Source: Aricia agestis (Eukaryota > Arthropoda > Insecta > Lepidoptera > Lycaenidae). From it: a stretch of DNA of 64,000 bases. The DNA lies in assembly GCF_905147365.1 (NCBI RefSeq), contig NC_056420.1, positions 444,001-508,000 of the forward strand, given 5' to 3'. Shown here piece after piece: positions 33,061-44,923 of the stretch (positions are counted from its first letter, which is position 1; each line of letters starts with the position of its first letter). The notes below the pieces were generated by a model. That model was not told where the DNA came from, ran no database searches, and was given only the letters and a program-made list of their open reading frames with translations. A program made the translations under genes and the position numbers.

Positions 33061-35096
33061 GTTTTCTTTATTTATTTATTTATCATCCCTGGAAAAGAGT
33101 CATATGCGACTAAACGGATTTTGACAAAAAAACTACAGGCAACATTATTTTAATGATACACAAAAACAGAATCAAGAAGTTACCTAGTCATCTTGAAGGA
33201 ATTTATATTTTCCTTATTAAATAATTTTATTCTTTGTTAATAGGCTTGTCAAAATTGTCTTAAAAATTCTTTCAAAATCTCATTTGTTGAATTGTTTTAA
33301 TCGTGGTTCCAATTACATTTACTTTATTATTTGATGCAAAAAACGCGGCACCATTTAAAAATGGATTTAATTAACGAGAGGATAAAGTAGAAAATTGAAT
33401 GGCGGAATAAAAAGGGCCCGAGGGCAGATGACAAATGTTTGTGAATAAATGAAAGGTATTTTATCTTTACCTTTGTTTCGCTTCTATTAATCATCATTAC
33501 GACCCAGAATTAAATATTCATAAACAAGTTACGTCCACTCTTGACGGTAAATGTATTTGTGTGTAAGTAATTACAAATTTTTTCAGTTCTTGGAACATCA
33601 GTATCGCCTTAAAAATAACTTTTATAGAATGGTAAGAGTAGCCCATGACATTTTAGATATAAATTATCTACTTACTATGGATAGGGATAGGTTGGAACTG
33701 ACTGGACTGATGCACACACACATGAAAGTGCAAATGACGATTCTGGTCAGTCCACAATTAGTCTGACCGGATAAATCGGCCTCCCCGTGGGGGCATTTTG
33801 AAAAAAGAAATGACAATAACAATCTTCTTGTATTTGGCTGTGTTTATGTCGTTATCTGTATTTGACTCAACCGAACATGAGAAAATGATATTTGGTTTGA
33901 TTTTGACCATTTTTTTTAACAAACGTATTTACAAAGCTGTAGATCATATTAAATTCCCTAAATAACCTGATTTCACCACATCCTGTACAGCCCCAAAGAA
34001 ATCTAATATTAACACAACACTCAAGATATCGCCCCAAATAAAATTTCTTAGTGTCCAAACATTTTCTATTCACCGATACATTTTGTAGGCCATAAATTTT
34101 TACCTTTGTACAGGGGACGGAAATACGAGCCATAGGTCTTCCCGTCGCCGATTGATTACCGCTCTCAGCGTAAACGGGATTTATGGCGACACGTTGGGGA
34201 CACACCAGACCCCACTCCAAATCCCACCCCCCAACATCTTCAAAGACTTAAATACAATGGACCTGCCCAATCCAATGGTCAAATGAAACCAATTTTTATC
34301 ACGTCAATGCATATTCTTCTTAGATGTTTAGCATCACAGAAATACTATATCCATTTCTGTGTTAAGCATTGATATTATGGACATTAGATTAGCGCATCTT
34401 ATTTTAAATATGAAGAGCTCTTAGATTTTTTTACGGTTACACGATATCGCGTCAAGCCGAGATGGATTGGTCATAAAGCGGAAATTCAACTACATTTAAA
34501 TAGCTTGCAAATCAACTACAAATTATAAACAAAAAACTTTTTGAGAAAAAGCTTTTATTTAAACACTCTAAAATGAAGAAAATAAATTTCTCCTTAAAAT
34601 GTTTAACTATTAAGTTATAACTTATAACCTCAATATATTATACAATTTGCATGATAATAAAAGCTTGTCGCGCGATTTGTAAATAAACTAGTACCAATTT
34701 AACTAGGAGTAAATTGATATCATATATATTTTTTTTAATACAATTAAATACTGACAGATTGTTAAGTCTCGCACTCGCACAAGAAGCACGGGGCTAGGAG
34801 AATGGGGTACATAGCCGTGAGGATGAGGCAAGGACCCGTGGGGTTGAGGCATGTGGTCACATTTGCATGTCCAATAAACTCCTTGTATGCAAATCTTAAA
34901 GTTGTGGTTTCATACATTAGCATGTTCCATTTGGGGTAATCTGCTTGTGATTATGACCTTTGCCATTCTGATGTAAAGGTTATGTTATTTTAAAGATAAT
35001 ATTATTGTTGGACTAATTCTCACAGCGTTTGTGAAAAAATATTATTATATTCACAACTCAATGTATATGTATAACAGTAAGTTGCTATAATTATTT
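33061..35096. other. Non-coding, one weak exon-like patch
   Basis: No firm gene. On the minus strand about 34110-34230 is richer in GC and open, and ends CTGTACAAAG|gtaaaa, like a splice donor, but no matching acceptor or known domain is visible. Confidence 0.3.
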
Positions 35097-35265
35097 TTAA
35101 GTTTGTTATTCAACCTAATGAAATTAGGTTTAATAAAAAGTTAAGTTTGTTATTCAACCTAATGAAATTAGGTTTAATAAAAAGTTAAGACTGTTATTCA
35201 ACCTAATGAAATTAGGTTTAATAAAAAGTTAAGTTTGTTATTCAACCTAATGAAATTAGTTTTAT
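35097..35265. repeat. 44-bp tandem repeat, about four units
   Basis: Units start at 35101, 35145, 35189 and 35233, an exact 44-base period with one or two changes per unit. Each unit contains the small hairpin AACCTAATGAAATTAGGTT. There are no unique spacers, so it is not a CRISPR array. Confidence 0.95.
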
Positions 35266-35634
35266 TCATAACAAACTAAAAAAAGAAAAATATATTGATT
35301 TGCTACGGTACCCTAGAACTATCCCATCAAACATCGACACACAGAACACTCGCTCAATAAACATTTGCATTTTAACGAGTGGCCGGGTAAAATCAAATAA
35401 ATGTGCGAATAGTTAACTAGCTGACAAATTGGATAACACAACAGAATGAACTACAGTTTATAGTGAATGCGAGTTTGATGGTGATCGAAGCCTGTACGAA
35501 TGTGTTTCAAAAATAGAATACATATTTTTAAATGTTCTTTGCTTATTGTGAATTTTTTGGTATGCATGAAAAATTGTAAAATCGTGTCAACTTGATCTGA
35601 TCGAAAAATAATAGTATTTTAATTTAATAAGGAA

Positions 35635-35928
35635 AACCGACTTCAAAATTGTACGTAATTGAGAATTAGAATTCCCTATCTCAAAAACTACTTTCCATTC
35701 CCTTAGTTGAACAATATCTAGTACAACAAAAAAAGAATTGCTTAAATCGGACTTGTAGTTCCGAAGATATGCGAACACAAACATGAACATGCATACACTT
35801 TTGTAATTTGGCACATCTGTTCAGAAGCTGATATAGACTAACATAATAAACAAAAACTGGGCAGTTCTGGATCTAGAATATTACATACATACGCGTCGAA
35901 TAGATAACCTCCTTTTTTGAAGTCGGTT
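35635..35928. mobile_element. MITE-like element with short inverted ends
   Basis: AACCGACTTCAAAA at 35635 is mirrored by TTTTGAAGTCGGTT ending at 35928. Related termini are at 1257, 4271 and 4600. The 294-bp body is non-coding; the minus-strand frame of 75 codons inside is incidental. The superfamily is unresolved. Confidence 0.6.
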
Positions 35929-35999
35929 AAATATGTAACCAAAAGGGGGACATTACTTCCTTCCTTACAGAGCGTTGGTGGTCTATGAATCTACAAACG

Positions 36000-37140
36000 T
36001 AAATTTTAGATCAGGTGCTAGATCCTGACTTCTACGACGAAGAGACGGAACCGAAAGGAGCGTGCAGGACATCATCTCCCTGCTGAAGCAGACTGATCCA
36101 GATGAGGTACCGGCTTTTGTGGTTAAAGAGCTGCACAAGCTGCCGCCCGTCACGTTGGACCACGTCGACGTCGTCAGCCTACTGAAGGGCATCAGGTTCC
36201 TGAAGGAGGAGCTGATCGGAGTTCGGGGTAGATTGCAGGCGTCAGAAGCTATCATTAGTGATCTACGTAATGAATTATCACAACTAAAAACTAATAATTC
36301 ATTATGTAGGTCACCAGCTGACGCCGCATTCGTCACTCATCGCCGAGGCGCACAAGCGATCACGTTTAGCCCGTCAGCTTTATCGGACGGGTCAACGAAC
36401 GCCGCCGCTGCCGCCCCCGCCCGCGCTCCCCTCCCGGTTGCGCAGACGCCGAGTCCACAGGCGACTCAGCAAAACTACGCGACTGTTGCTGGTCGGCCCG
36501 CGCCTCCCCCGCGGGTGCATAAAAATGGGGAAAATGAGAGCCGTAAGGCTTCGGAGAGTCGCAAGTACGGAGAGCCACAAGGCTACGAAGAGCCGCAAGG
36601 CTAAGTCTTCTCGACCTGGCAAGGACGAGAGCAGGAGGTGCGATGAGGAGGGCTTCATACTGGTGGAGAGAAGGAAGAAGAAGCCCGCCGCCCGCAACCA
36701 TCGCGGCACCGCGCCATATGTACCTGAGCTGCGTCTGCGGAGCTAGGTCCCCGCGACGCCCCTGTACATATCCCGCCTGCACTGGTCAATAGAGGTCGAA
36801 GACGTCGTGGACTACATCAGTAAGAAGACATCCCTCCACTTGAGGGTCGAGCGTCTGCAGTCTCGCTACAAGGTCAACTTCAGTTTCTTTGTGGTGAGAG
36901 TACCGACGCATCTTCTCCCGACCTTTGAAGCGGAGGAATTCTGGCCGACTGATGTGGTTTACCGAAGGTTCCAGGGGAGACTCCGGAATGAAGCGCGCGT
37001 CACGTCGCCGTTAATTCGTGATGAAGTGTAGTTGTTAAGTTTATATAATTTTTATGTATGTTAGTCATTAAGGTATATATTGTATGGGCCTACGTAGCCT
37101 GATTTAAATAAATAAATAAATAAAATAAATAAAATAAAAT
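36000..37140 (+). pseudogene. Decayed ORF1-like retroelement protein gene
   Basis: One ancestral protein is recoverable in pieces. Frame 2 (to a stop at 36604) gives QTDPDEVPAFVVKELHKLPP and TLDHVDVVSLLKG, followed by a coiled-coil-like stretch and a Pro/Ala-rich linker. The reading then moves to frame 3, with DEEGFILVERRKKK and TAPYVPELRLRS, one TAG at 36744-36746, then LYISRLHWSIEVEDVVDYI, RYKVNFSFFVVRVP and FWPTDVVYRRFQGRL to a stop at 37031. The C-terminal part looks like a small alpha/beta nucleic-acid-binding fold. A short 3' UTR and an (AAAT)n tail at 37106-37140 follow, as in a LINE-type insertion. No reverse transcriptase lies beside it. The 5' end has a further frameshift near 36050 and no ATG. 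I infer a gag/ORF1-like protein of a retroelement; the family name is not known to me. Confidence 0.6.
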
Positions 37141-40100
37141 GTCTCCACAAAACCCTCTTAAAATTGAATCTCAAGTATGTTGTACAAGATTATCTTCTTT
37201 AGGTATAAAATTTATAGTCTTCAATAATCGTAATATTATTATGCATATCATAATATGTTGGATTAAACCCTGAGAAGCATCTGCGTTCTTCCTAATCTTA
37301 CTAAACGCCGGATTAGTTGCTGAACAATCTAGTTATAGTAACTAGTTAGTAGCTAAACTAAGCCAGACTCTTAGGAAGCCTTTGAATAAGCAACAGGAAA
37401 TACTATGCTTATTAAAATTGTGAATTTGAAAGCATGCGTTACTTCTTTTTGCTTGAATTTAAGTCATCATTATAGAAAAATACTTTGAGTCCCGGAATAT
37501 AGGATAGTTGTCTCCTTAGAAATATTTTTAGGGATGTTGCGCGATGAATTCCAACGAAAAAAACGAAAAGTTGCTAAGTTGCGGGCAGCATCTGGTTATG
37601 TATCATCCTATACAGACAATATGATTCAGATCCTAGAACCACCTAGCTCCGATACGGATTCCACAAGTTGTTATAGAACCATAGTTTACAGTATATTTAA
37701 TATGCACAGTAAAGTAACTCCATCGTGTCCTAAAATCATACTCTCACAAGATAGATACTTGTAGTTTTATACCTGTACTTCTCACTTTGCGTTTGATGTG
37801 AAAGTATTTTCCCCTACTTTTTATAAGTTATCGGAAATCATGTTTCAGTATGGCTACGTTGATTCAGCGGTCGAGTTTATAGAAAGTCTACTGTTAAATT
37901 TATATTAAGCTACATTGCCGAGCTAGTTCGAGTTCCCGAAAGCCTTAACGAAATGAGTATCGCGATATTTTCGGTATTGTTATCTCCGCTAAGTTCCCGG
38001 GCGGATTACAAAAGCGTCTCGAGTATTTCGTCGAGTTAAGCCGATACCTTTACGTCGCGGGCCAATTAGCTCGCGACTTGGCAAGTACTTACCGAACAAC
38101 AGGCATTAGCAGATAGCATCTCACGTGCTCCCGAACTTGAACCGTTTAGCTCCACTATTACCATATTTAAGCACCCCGAATATGGAACTAAAAGGTGGCG
38201 CTAAGCTGGAAATTTATTGCGTGTTTATTTGTTTGTTTAAGGAAAGGATACGGACTAGTTCTCTTCGGACCCCCGACTCAGTTAAACGTACTTTATTTCC
38301 AACGATGTGTATTAACAGCGTTAGAAATTACTACTGGAGATCAAAATTACTTTCATAAAGGCTTTTATGGAGTAATTAATTCGCTTTGGTAACGCCAAGG
38401 GTTATGGCACCGCTGTTTCATCTAGTTGTTAGAGCTGTTAGCTATCTATATTGTACCATAGAGATTAAAGAAAATATACATCTCTGATTGTACTTTACGG
38501 CCCCAAGATAAGTTCAACCTCTGACATTTAACCTTCAAAACGTTCCGTCTATAATTCCAACGCCTCCGATATGCATTAGGCTCGCTAAATTCAATTACGC
38601 TTATTGATTGGTGAATCCTAAATATTATTAAAAAAGCAGGAATTTGGCACAGTCGTGTATCGGAGACGCAGTGGCGACGGGCGATAATCACACTTTGGCA
38701 AGTTTCCGAAGCTTCGGATATACGATTGGACTCACCAATGTTTGGATAACAGGATTAAGTCTGCGCGCGCTCCGCTATTGTACCGTTATTTATAAGCTTA
38801 CAAATAACGCTGCTTAAACAAACTCGTTTCTCCACTTTAGTTCGCGCTTCCAATGTAAGTAACAATTATTGTCCCAATAAATACTAGGTCTATTTAGTCT
38901 ACCATTATTTTATCCATTATAAGCCGCGGCATTAAAAAGTTAAAATGATCAATAAAAGTTCTATACTCGAAATGCGCTCCATGGGCCCACTTTTTCATTT
39001 CGTTGATAATCATATTTTCCGGAGCGAGGCTGCGCTAAAGTGGTTAGTTCTTTTAATTGATCTGATGTGCTCGTAACACTGTTAGCTATTAGCGAATCAC
39101 ATCAGGGCTGAATCGCTTTGGACCGAATTTGATTATACAAACTAATGTCTCCGAGATGATATCGTATCGGGTTCCGATCGTGGGAGTGCTGCGGCTTTGG
39201 CGATGTATCTAATGTGTTTATTTGCTCACCCATAACGGATTACGCTTATCTGATATCTCTGTGGTTGTGGGTATTGTATTTTCTGACTCCATTTCCTTGG
39301 TAATAATTATCAATATTGGCAGCTCTCTTCTTTCATTGTTACCCGACTGCCAGGAAGGGTTATGGTTTTAGCGCGTATCTTGTTTTATTATTGTTTTTGT
39401 GATAAAATCATGATCGCTCTGAAATAAATTGTAGTAATTACAATTCTTTCTGCGAAGATAATATCGTTAAAAGTTCTAAATCTCTCGAATACGTGTACGG
39501 CTTTGAAGATTCCGGAATCATGTCCATTAACTTGGAACATTTATCTTGGAAGTACAAATTAATTTTGAAATAAAACGTAATTGTAGCAGCTGGCCTTAAT
39601 TGGCTCAATGGATGAATTTCAATCGGGAGGGACTTATCTTGTTCGAATCCATCGAATGATTAAGGAAAACGGGATCTTCGGCGCAATTATGGCTCCAACT
39701 TTAGTTTCGAATAAGTTATCTTGGTCTATTAAAGTTCCCAACTTGTCCAATACGTTGCGACGTTTAACTCTTACTCGGGTATTAAATTTAACGTTCTGTG
39801 TTTTAACATGTTCGAACTTGTTACAACTAATGGGTCATGTTTTCGTCGTGTTAGTTTTGAACAACAGACTCACATGATAATTGTTACAGGAAGTTAAATG
39901 CATTTTCACTATGCGAGTGCTCCGTTTCGTGTACATAAAAACAAAAAAATACGACTTATTCTTTCATACATATCTGAAATGTAACTATTTTTGTTTCACA
40001 AAATCTTCACTTTATTTTTTTGCATTGATGCATACGAATACTCTAAAGCTACCGATCGTATCAATTTTGATGTCACTATTCTTCCTTTGTGTAAGAAAAA

Positions 40101-40420
40101 TAATAATAATATTATTATAAGCTACATTGCACTGTGACATATACTTACGGATCCGTGTGGAATTTCCTGCTAGAAAAAATCCTGACGTTAAAAGTTGTGG
40201 GTATCAAAAATAGAATGAAAACAAATTCACTGCAACGTTAAAAATGTTCGTACAAATTTCACAACTGAAAAAGTAAATAGAAATAATTCGCTCACAACAG
40301 TGTAGTCTCGCAGCTAATCCTCCTTACACGTCAAACAATAAGTCGAAAACATGAACGAGCAGAAAATAACAGTAGCGAAGGATAAATAATATCCTTATGA
40401 CCCTACTCGCATGAACCAGA
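37141..40420. other. Long single-copy-looking stretch, no gene
   Basis: No SINE, Helitron or TIR ends are visible over about 3.3 kb, which is unusual for this window. Several short frames exist, none with a recognisable domain. It may be intron or regulatory DNA of a host gene. Confidence 0.4.
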
Positions 40421-40499
40421 TTACGCTGAGCCGGAGCGGACCAGGCCTTCCGCGGATCGGGCGGGATTTCAGCTGGAGTGCCCCACTCGGGGGGTCCAG
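40421..40499 (+). other. Possible small GC-rich exon, unproven
   Basis: A 79-base patch much richer in GC than its flanks sits between an acceptor-like AACCAG and a donor-like CCAG|gtagtc. Two of three frames are open (one gives FQLECPTRGVQ near the end). The minus strand is open too, in a Pro-rich frame. No protein family is recognised. Confidence 0.2.
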
Positions 40500-41640
40500 G
40501 TAGTCTGGTCGAGCAGCAATAAAGTAAATTGCGAACACTCGGCGTAATGCGGGAGTTTATAACGTCGATAATGTAATGGGCAGGTAATGCGCCGGGAATG
40601 TACAAATCGCCGTATTGTTTTACGATTTCTGTTATTGCGTATACTATATTTTATTTTTATTATTCGGCAGCGGGAGCCTGCGGTATATTTTATTCAATAT
40701 ACGCCATTATTATAATTTATATTGGTTTCGCCGCGTTTATTACGGTAATCTGAATTTTTAGAGTTCTTTCGCATTTTATTGGATAAGTTCAGGAATTTTC
40801 GTTGGGCCGCTTTCTCTAGAGCTATGTTTTAATAGCTACAGCTATAAGTGAGCGCTTGTCTGCTGTTTTAACCGACTTCTGCATAAATTGAACGCTTCCT
40901 ATTTCTCCAGCATTCTTCTAATTAAGTCTATTGCAGATGCCGACATAGATTAAGAACACCCCTTTGTCATCGAAGGGGTTTCATGGTTGGTTACCGTCAC
41001 GCTGTTGATTCTGGCTAAACAAAAATTGCAGAGGTGGGAATGTATGTTTTGTCGTTTGTGCACAAGTTCCAAATAACTAAGATAAAGATATAATTTTATG
41101 TACGTATATTTGTGTATAATTGTGTTTTATTTTCAGTAAATTGAACACGTGTCGTGGAATCGTGGAAGTTGTATAAATTGTATAAATATAATATAAATGT
41201 GACCCACATTACTTTAAGTGGTTTTATGGCCGCAGACATTTTTTGTTACAAAATATAAAGTGTGTTTCGGGATAGCGCCGCCATAATCGGCAATATTTTA
41301 TATAGACGTATCAAATGATTGGCCGAGGGTCCTTTTATTTCGTATTTTGAAGAGGGTAGAACGATTTTATATAGCTACATTATAGGATTTAAAATAATAT
41401 AAGAGCTTATATTAGTATGCCTCAGGCATACACGATTTTCCAGCCCTTATAAAATTCGATAATATCACTAGTGCTTAGCAAAACACTTCTAATGCAGTAA
41501 CTATTAAAACAACAAAATATAGCAAATAATAAATTTAATAATATTTACTTATTAAAATTAATCATAACGGGTTACCCCAATTACAATAATTATTATTATT
41601 AACTACAACTTAGCACTATCTTAACAATAAATTACAACGT

Positions 41641-42092
41641 TATAAAGTAAATAAAGTAAAAAACGACCCAGTAGTGAGCATATCAGTTACCGACAATGAT
41701 GATGCACCAGTAGAAGATAGTAACCGTACAGCTGTTCCACTATTGCAAAATATACCGTATTATAATTCCAGTTGAAATAGTGATGCTCAAATAAACTATA
41801 ACATTTTGATCCCATTGTGGGCTGTGGGCATATCGGTTACTGATGATGATACTATAGAATTTAGTGCTCCACAACATGAGCAAAATGCACCGTATCCGAA
41901 TTCCCGCTGAAATAGTGATGCTCAAGATGACGGGGCTCGGATGTTCGGGGGCTGTTCTGATGGGCGTCTGACCCACTTCCCGCGTTCGGCACGCGCGGGA
42001 AAATTCGCTAATGGCATTGATTGGGAGCGGACATATTAACGAGGCCTGGAGTGCCTCGCAAAAGGAATTAGAGCCGATAACGTCGGCGATAA
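41641..42092 (+). other. Divergent repeat in one frame, interrupted by two TGA codons
   Basis: The same reading frame gives VSISVTDNDDAP ... NSS-TGA-NSDAQ and, 135-150 bases later, VGISVTDDDTIEF ... NSR-TGA-NSDAQ. The TGA codons are at 41773 and 41908. The frame otherwise stays open to about 42090. It may be the remnant of a protein with internal repeats, with the two stops inherited by duplication, or a chance non-coding duplication. Confidence 0.35.
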
Positions 42093-43860
42093 AGGATGGG
42101 AAATTTTGTGGGATGGAGATGGGAGAATGGTAACGAACTAAGTGAATGGCCCACGAAGTTCATGTGAACTATTTCTTATATTATATCTTCATGTTGATAA
42201 TATTTATTAAATTTAATAAGCAACAAGAGAGATAAAGGCGTGATATTATTTAACTCAAGGTTAACTTTACCCTACGTATGTGCAAGTGTGCCTTACGATA
42301 TCGAAGTGCATTAGTTTTTAATAACAAACATATTTTGGTAAGTATACAAAAACAGCGTAATAATTATATCTATTGATGGTTAGTTGATGCTTAGTGTGGT
42401 TAAACAAATTAATATAACAGTTAGACTCATGTGTGATTTATGCTTGCAATATTTCCTAGAAATCAAGAAGATTATGGAAGTACATTATGATTTGTACAAA
42501 AATATCGGCTAATTATCTAATTACTAAAGTATAAGCAGTGGTTATAAATCTCCCAAAGCAACGAGGCGACAATGTAATTAGAAATAAAATCAAATTAAGA
42601 AATACTTTGCTAAATTCGTAATGGGGCGAAATGTTTTAATTACTGCTCCAAAATCTGAAACATCTTGTAAAGCAATAATTTTTAGATATTGCGAGGGTCA
42701 TTTTAGCCGCGTTTGTCATTTAAAATGACTGTTTCATTGTAATGTGGTGAATACATTACCGAGAACGTTGCGGTTTCTGAGAGCCTTTCAGTCGCATAAT
42801 ATTGGGCTTAAAAATATTTGCTCTTATTCAATGAATACAACTTTTATACATAAATTCCAGCTTGGTGTAATCTAAGAAACTAGGTTTACACAACTTTTAC
42901 TGAGTTATATTTTATTGAACTCGGTCACTTGATACTTACAACTTTGACACAAGATTAACCCATATATTATATTCTGAAAAATAATTTATTAAGGCCACAT
43001 TATTGTATATATTTATAATGATTTGACAATAAAATTATTATTATTTCAGACGTTTCAATGTGCAAGACCCCTAAACGATAAAAATATTCAAATTAAAAAA
43101 TAGTTTTCTAATTTCGTTAACAGGATGCAAGTTGCGTTTCAACCGCAGCATAAATTCGCAGCGTTTTTGTGCTAATGTGCATGGGCCTTTTCACTCGTTA
43201 TCAGTAATGGCGATACATAATGAAGATTTCGCTGCGGTTCGGGGTTCATTTCAGCCGGTTGATTGTTATAATATGATGAGTGTTATAATATTATGTTTTT
43301 GTATCATCATTAAACGAAAGTGCTGTGGGCTTCCACAGCACCGTACAGAAATATTAATTTTTGCTTTTGGATAAAATTTTTGGTTATATTCGCTATATAA
43401 AATTCGATTTTTATCGTTATATTTAAAAAGACATCTATTTATTGAAATAAAATAAATAATAATTTATGATAATAACATTAGAAGTCAACTATTTCACTAC
43501 ATTTAATGCATTTGCGCTAAAAAAATCTAGGGTGAAATGCAATATGATAGCTTTCATTCTCCAGCTTTCTAGAACTAATCAAAATATATTTTATTGAGTT
43601 ATGAAATTAAATACTTTGAAAAGTATGTTTAGTTCTATTTCATAAATTCTAATTCAAATATTAATAATTTACTAATGAAGACTTTAAAATTTAGGAATTT
43701 TCTCTCATTGCCAAAAAAAAACTCGACTAGTTTTTTCTTGACTACTGACAGATCATAAAAATATTTTTATGTTTCACGATTACTCTGTCGCTTGTAGACG
43801 GATTTTCAAAATTATTTCTTTTGTGTATAGCTCGTACTTCAAAGATGGTACTTGTTCCAG
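42093..43860. other. Non-coding upstream region of a putative gene
   Basis: AT-rich, without repeat ends that I recognise. It precedes the GC-rich exon at 43.9 kb and could include promoter or 5' intron sequence; no TATA or initiator could be singled out. Confidence 0.35.
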
Positions 43861-43920
43861 AGCGCGGCCGCTGCGGCATGTAGATAACGGTATGATGCGC
43901 GGTCACCACATGGAGCTGGG

Positions 43921-43996
43921 ATGAGCACCACCACCACGATGCTGCTGGCGCTGCTGCTGCACTGCTTCTGCGTCACCACCGCCGAATTACCTGCAG
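43921..43996 (+). CDS. First coding exon of a secreted or membrane protein
   Basis: ATG at 43921 opens a reading of 25 codons plus one base, ending at GCAG|gtcagt (donor GT at 43997). The peptide starts MSTTTTMLLALLLHCF and continues VTTAELPA, a classic signal peptide: polar start, Leu-rich core, small residues before a likely cleavage site near TTA-EL. The exon phase would be 1. The exon lies in a GC-rich island (about 43860-43996) that begins after TTGTTCCAG, a possible acceptor, inside AT-rich DNA. An upstream ATG (43904) opens a 10-codon frame whose TGA overlaps the main ATG, which could damp or couple translation. The following exons are not identified, so the gene product (for example a cell-surface or secreted factor) cannot be named. 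Confidence 0.5.
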
Positions 43997-44309
43997 GTCA
44001 GTATCACTATTATGAACTAGCCTTCAAAATTATTGTTGCATCTCGTTGCGTAGTGTCTTAGTACAATTACTCTAAGGAATAATATCCTAGATCTTGGATC
44101 TTAGATATAATTACCTACAGTTCATTTTCTGTCAACGACCAGAATAAAGGGTCTAGCTACCTAGTCCTTCTAGTACCTAGTCTTTTTTGTATCAATCTTA
44201 CTGAAAGAATGTTGGTAGTTAAATTGATATTATGGTAAATATGCGAAAAGACTATAATATAAATAATTATAGATTTTGGTAAGTCGAAAAAAATAAAAAA
44301 AGCAACTAG

Positions 44310-44739
44310 ATCTCATAGTGATCTATCAACGCACAGCCCAAACCACTGGACGGATCGGGCTGAAATTTGGCATGATGTTATAACGTAGGCATCCGCTAAG
44401 AAAGGATTTTGATAAATTTCAACTCCAAGGGGTTAAAATAGGGGATGAAAATGTGTATATTATAATCCTTCTTAACGCGAGCGAAGCCGCGGGCAAAAGC
44501 TCGTATTATATAAAACTCAAAGGTGACTGGCTGACTGATTGACATAGTGATCTATCAACGCACAGCCCAAACCACTGGACGGATCGGGCTGAAATTTGGC
44601 ATGCAGATAGATGTTATGACTTAGGCATCCGTTAAGAAAGGATTTTGATAAATTCCAACTCCAAGGGGTTCAAATAGGGGATGAAAGTTTGTATATAATA
44701 ATACTTCTTAACGCGAGCGAAGCCGCGGGCAAAAGCTCG
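44310..44739 (+). mobile_element. Tandem pair of Helitron-like elements
   Basis: Two copies (about 44310-44503 and 44504-44739) with a 231-base period share GTGATCTATCAACGCACAGC, GATCGGGCTGAAATTTGGCA, CAACTCCAAGGGGTT and the end GAAGCCGCGGGCAAAAGCTC. A third copy is at 60271-60486. The pair lies within the putative first intron of the gene at 43921. No protein is encoded. Confidence 0.8.
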
Positions 44740-44923
44740 CACTTACATAATAATAAACACAATAGTTAAATGCTGCGTATAGTTAGACAAACACTTAATT
44801 TTTAAACAAAAATATCACTTGAAGGGGACATAATGATCTTATCTCTGATTTAGTTAAATAGAATGAGCCTCCGATGTTGTAAAAAGAAATATAACAAGAG
44901 GAATAAATTAAGCCCACGACCCA

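Noticed and set aside
33867..34220. 117-codon minus frame with a donor-like end
   Set aside because: No acceptor, no domain and no second exon found.
35097..35265. CRISPR-like array
   Set aside because: Units are contiguous with no unique spacers, and the host is a eukaryote.
36366..36782. Minus-strand frames of 138 and 105 codons
   Set aside because: Antisense shadows of the GC-rich Pro/Ala linker of the ORF1-like pseudogene.
41773..41910. Selenocysteine recoding of the two TGA codons
   Set aside because: No SECIS-like structure was identified and the peptide resembles no selenoprotein known to me.
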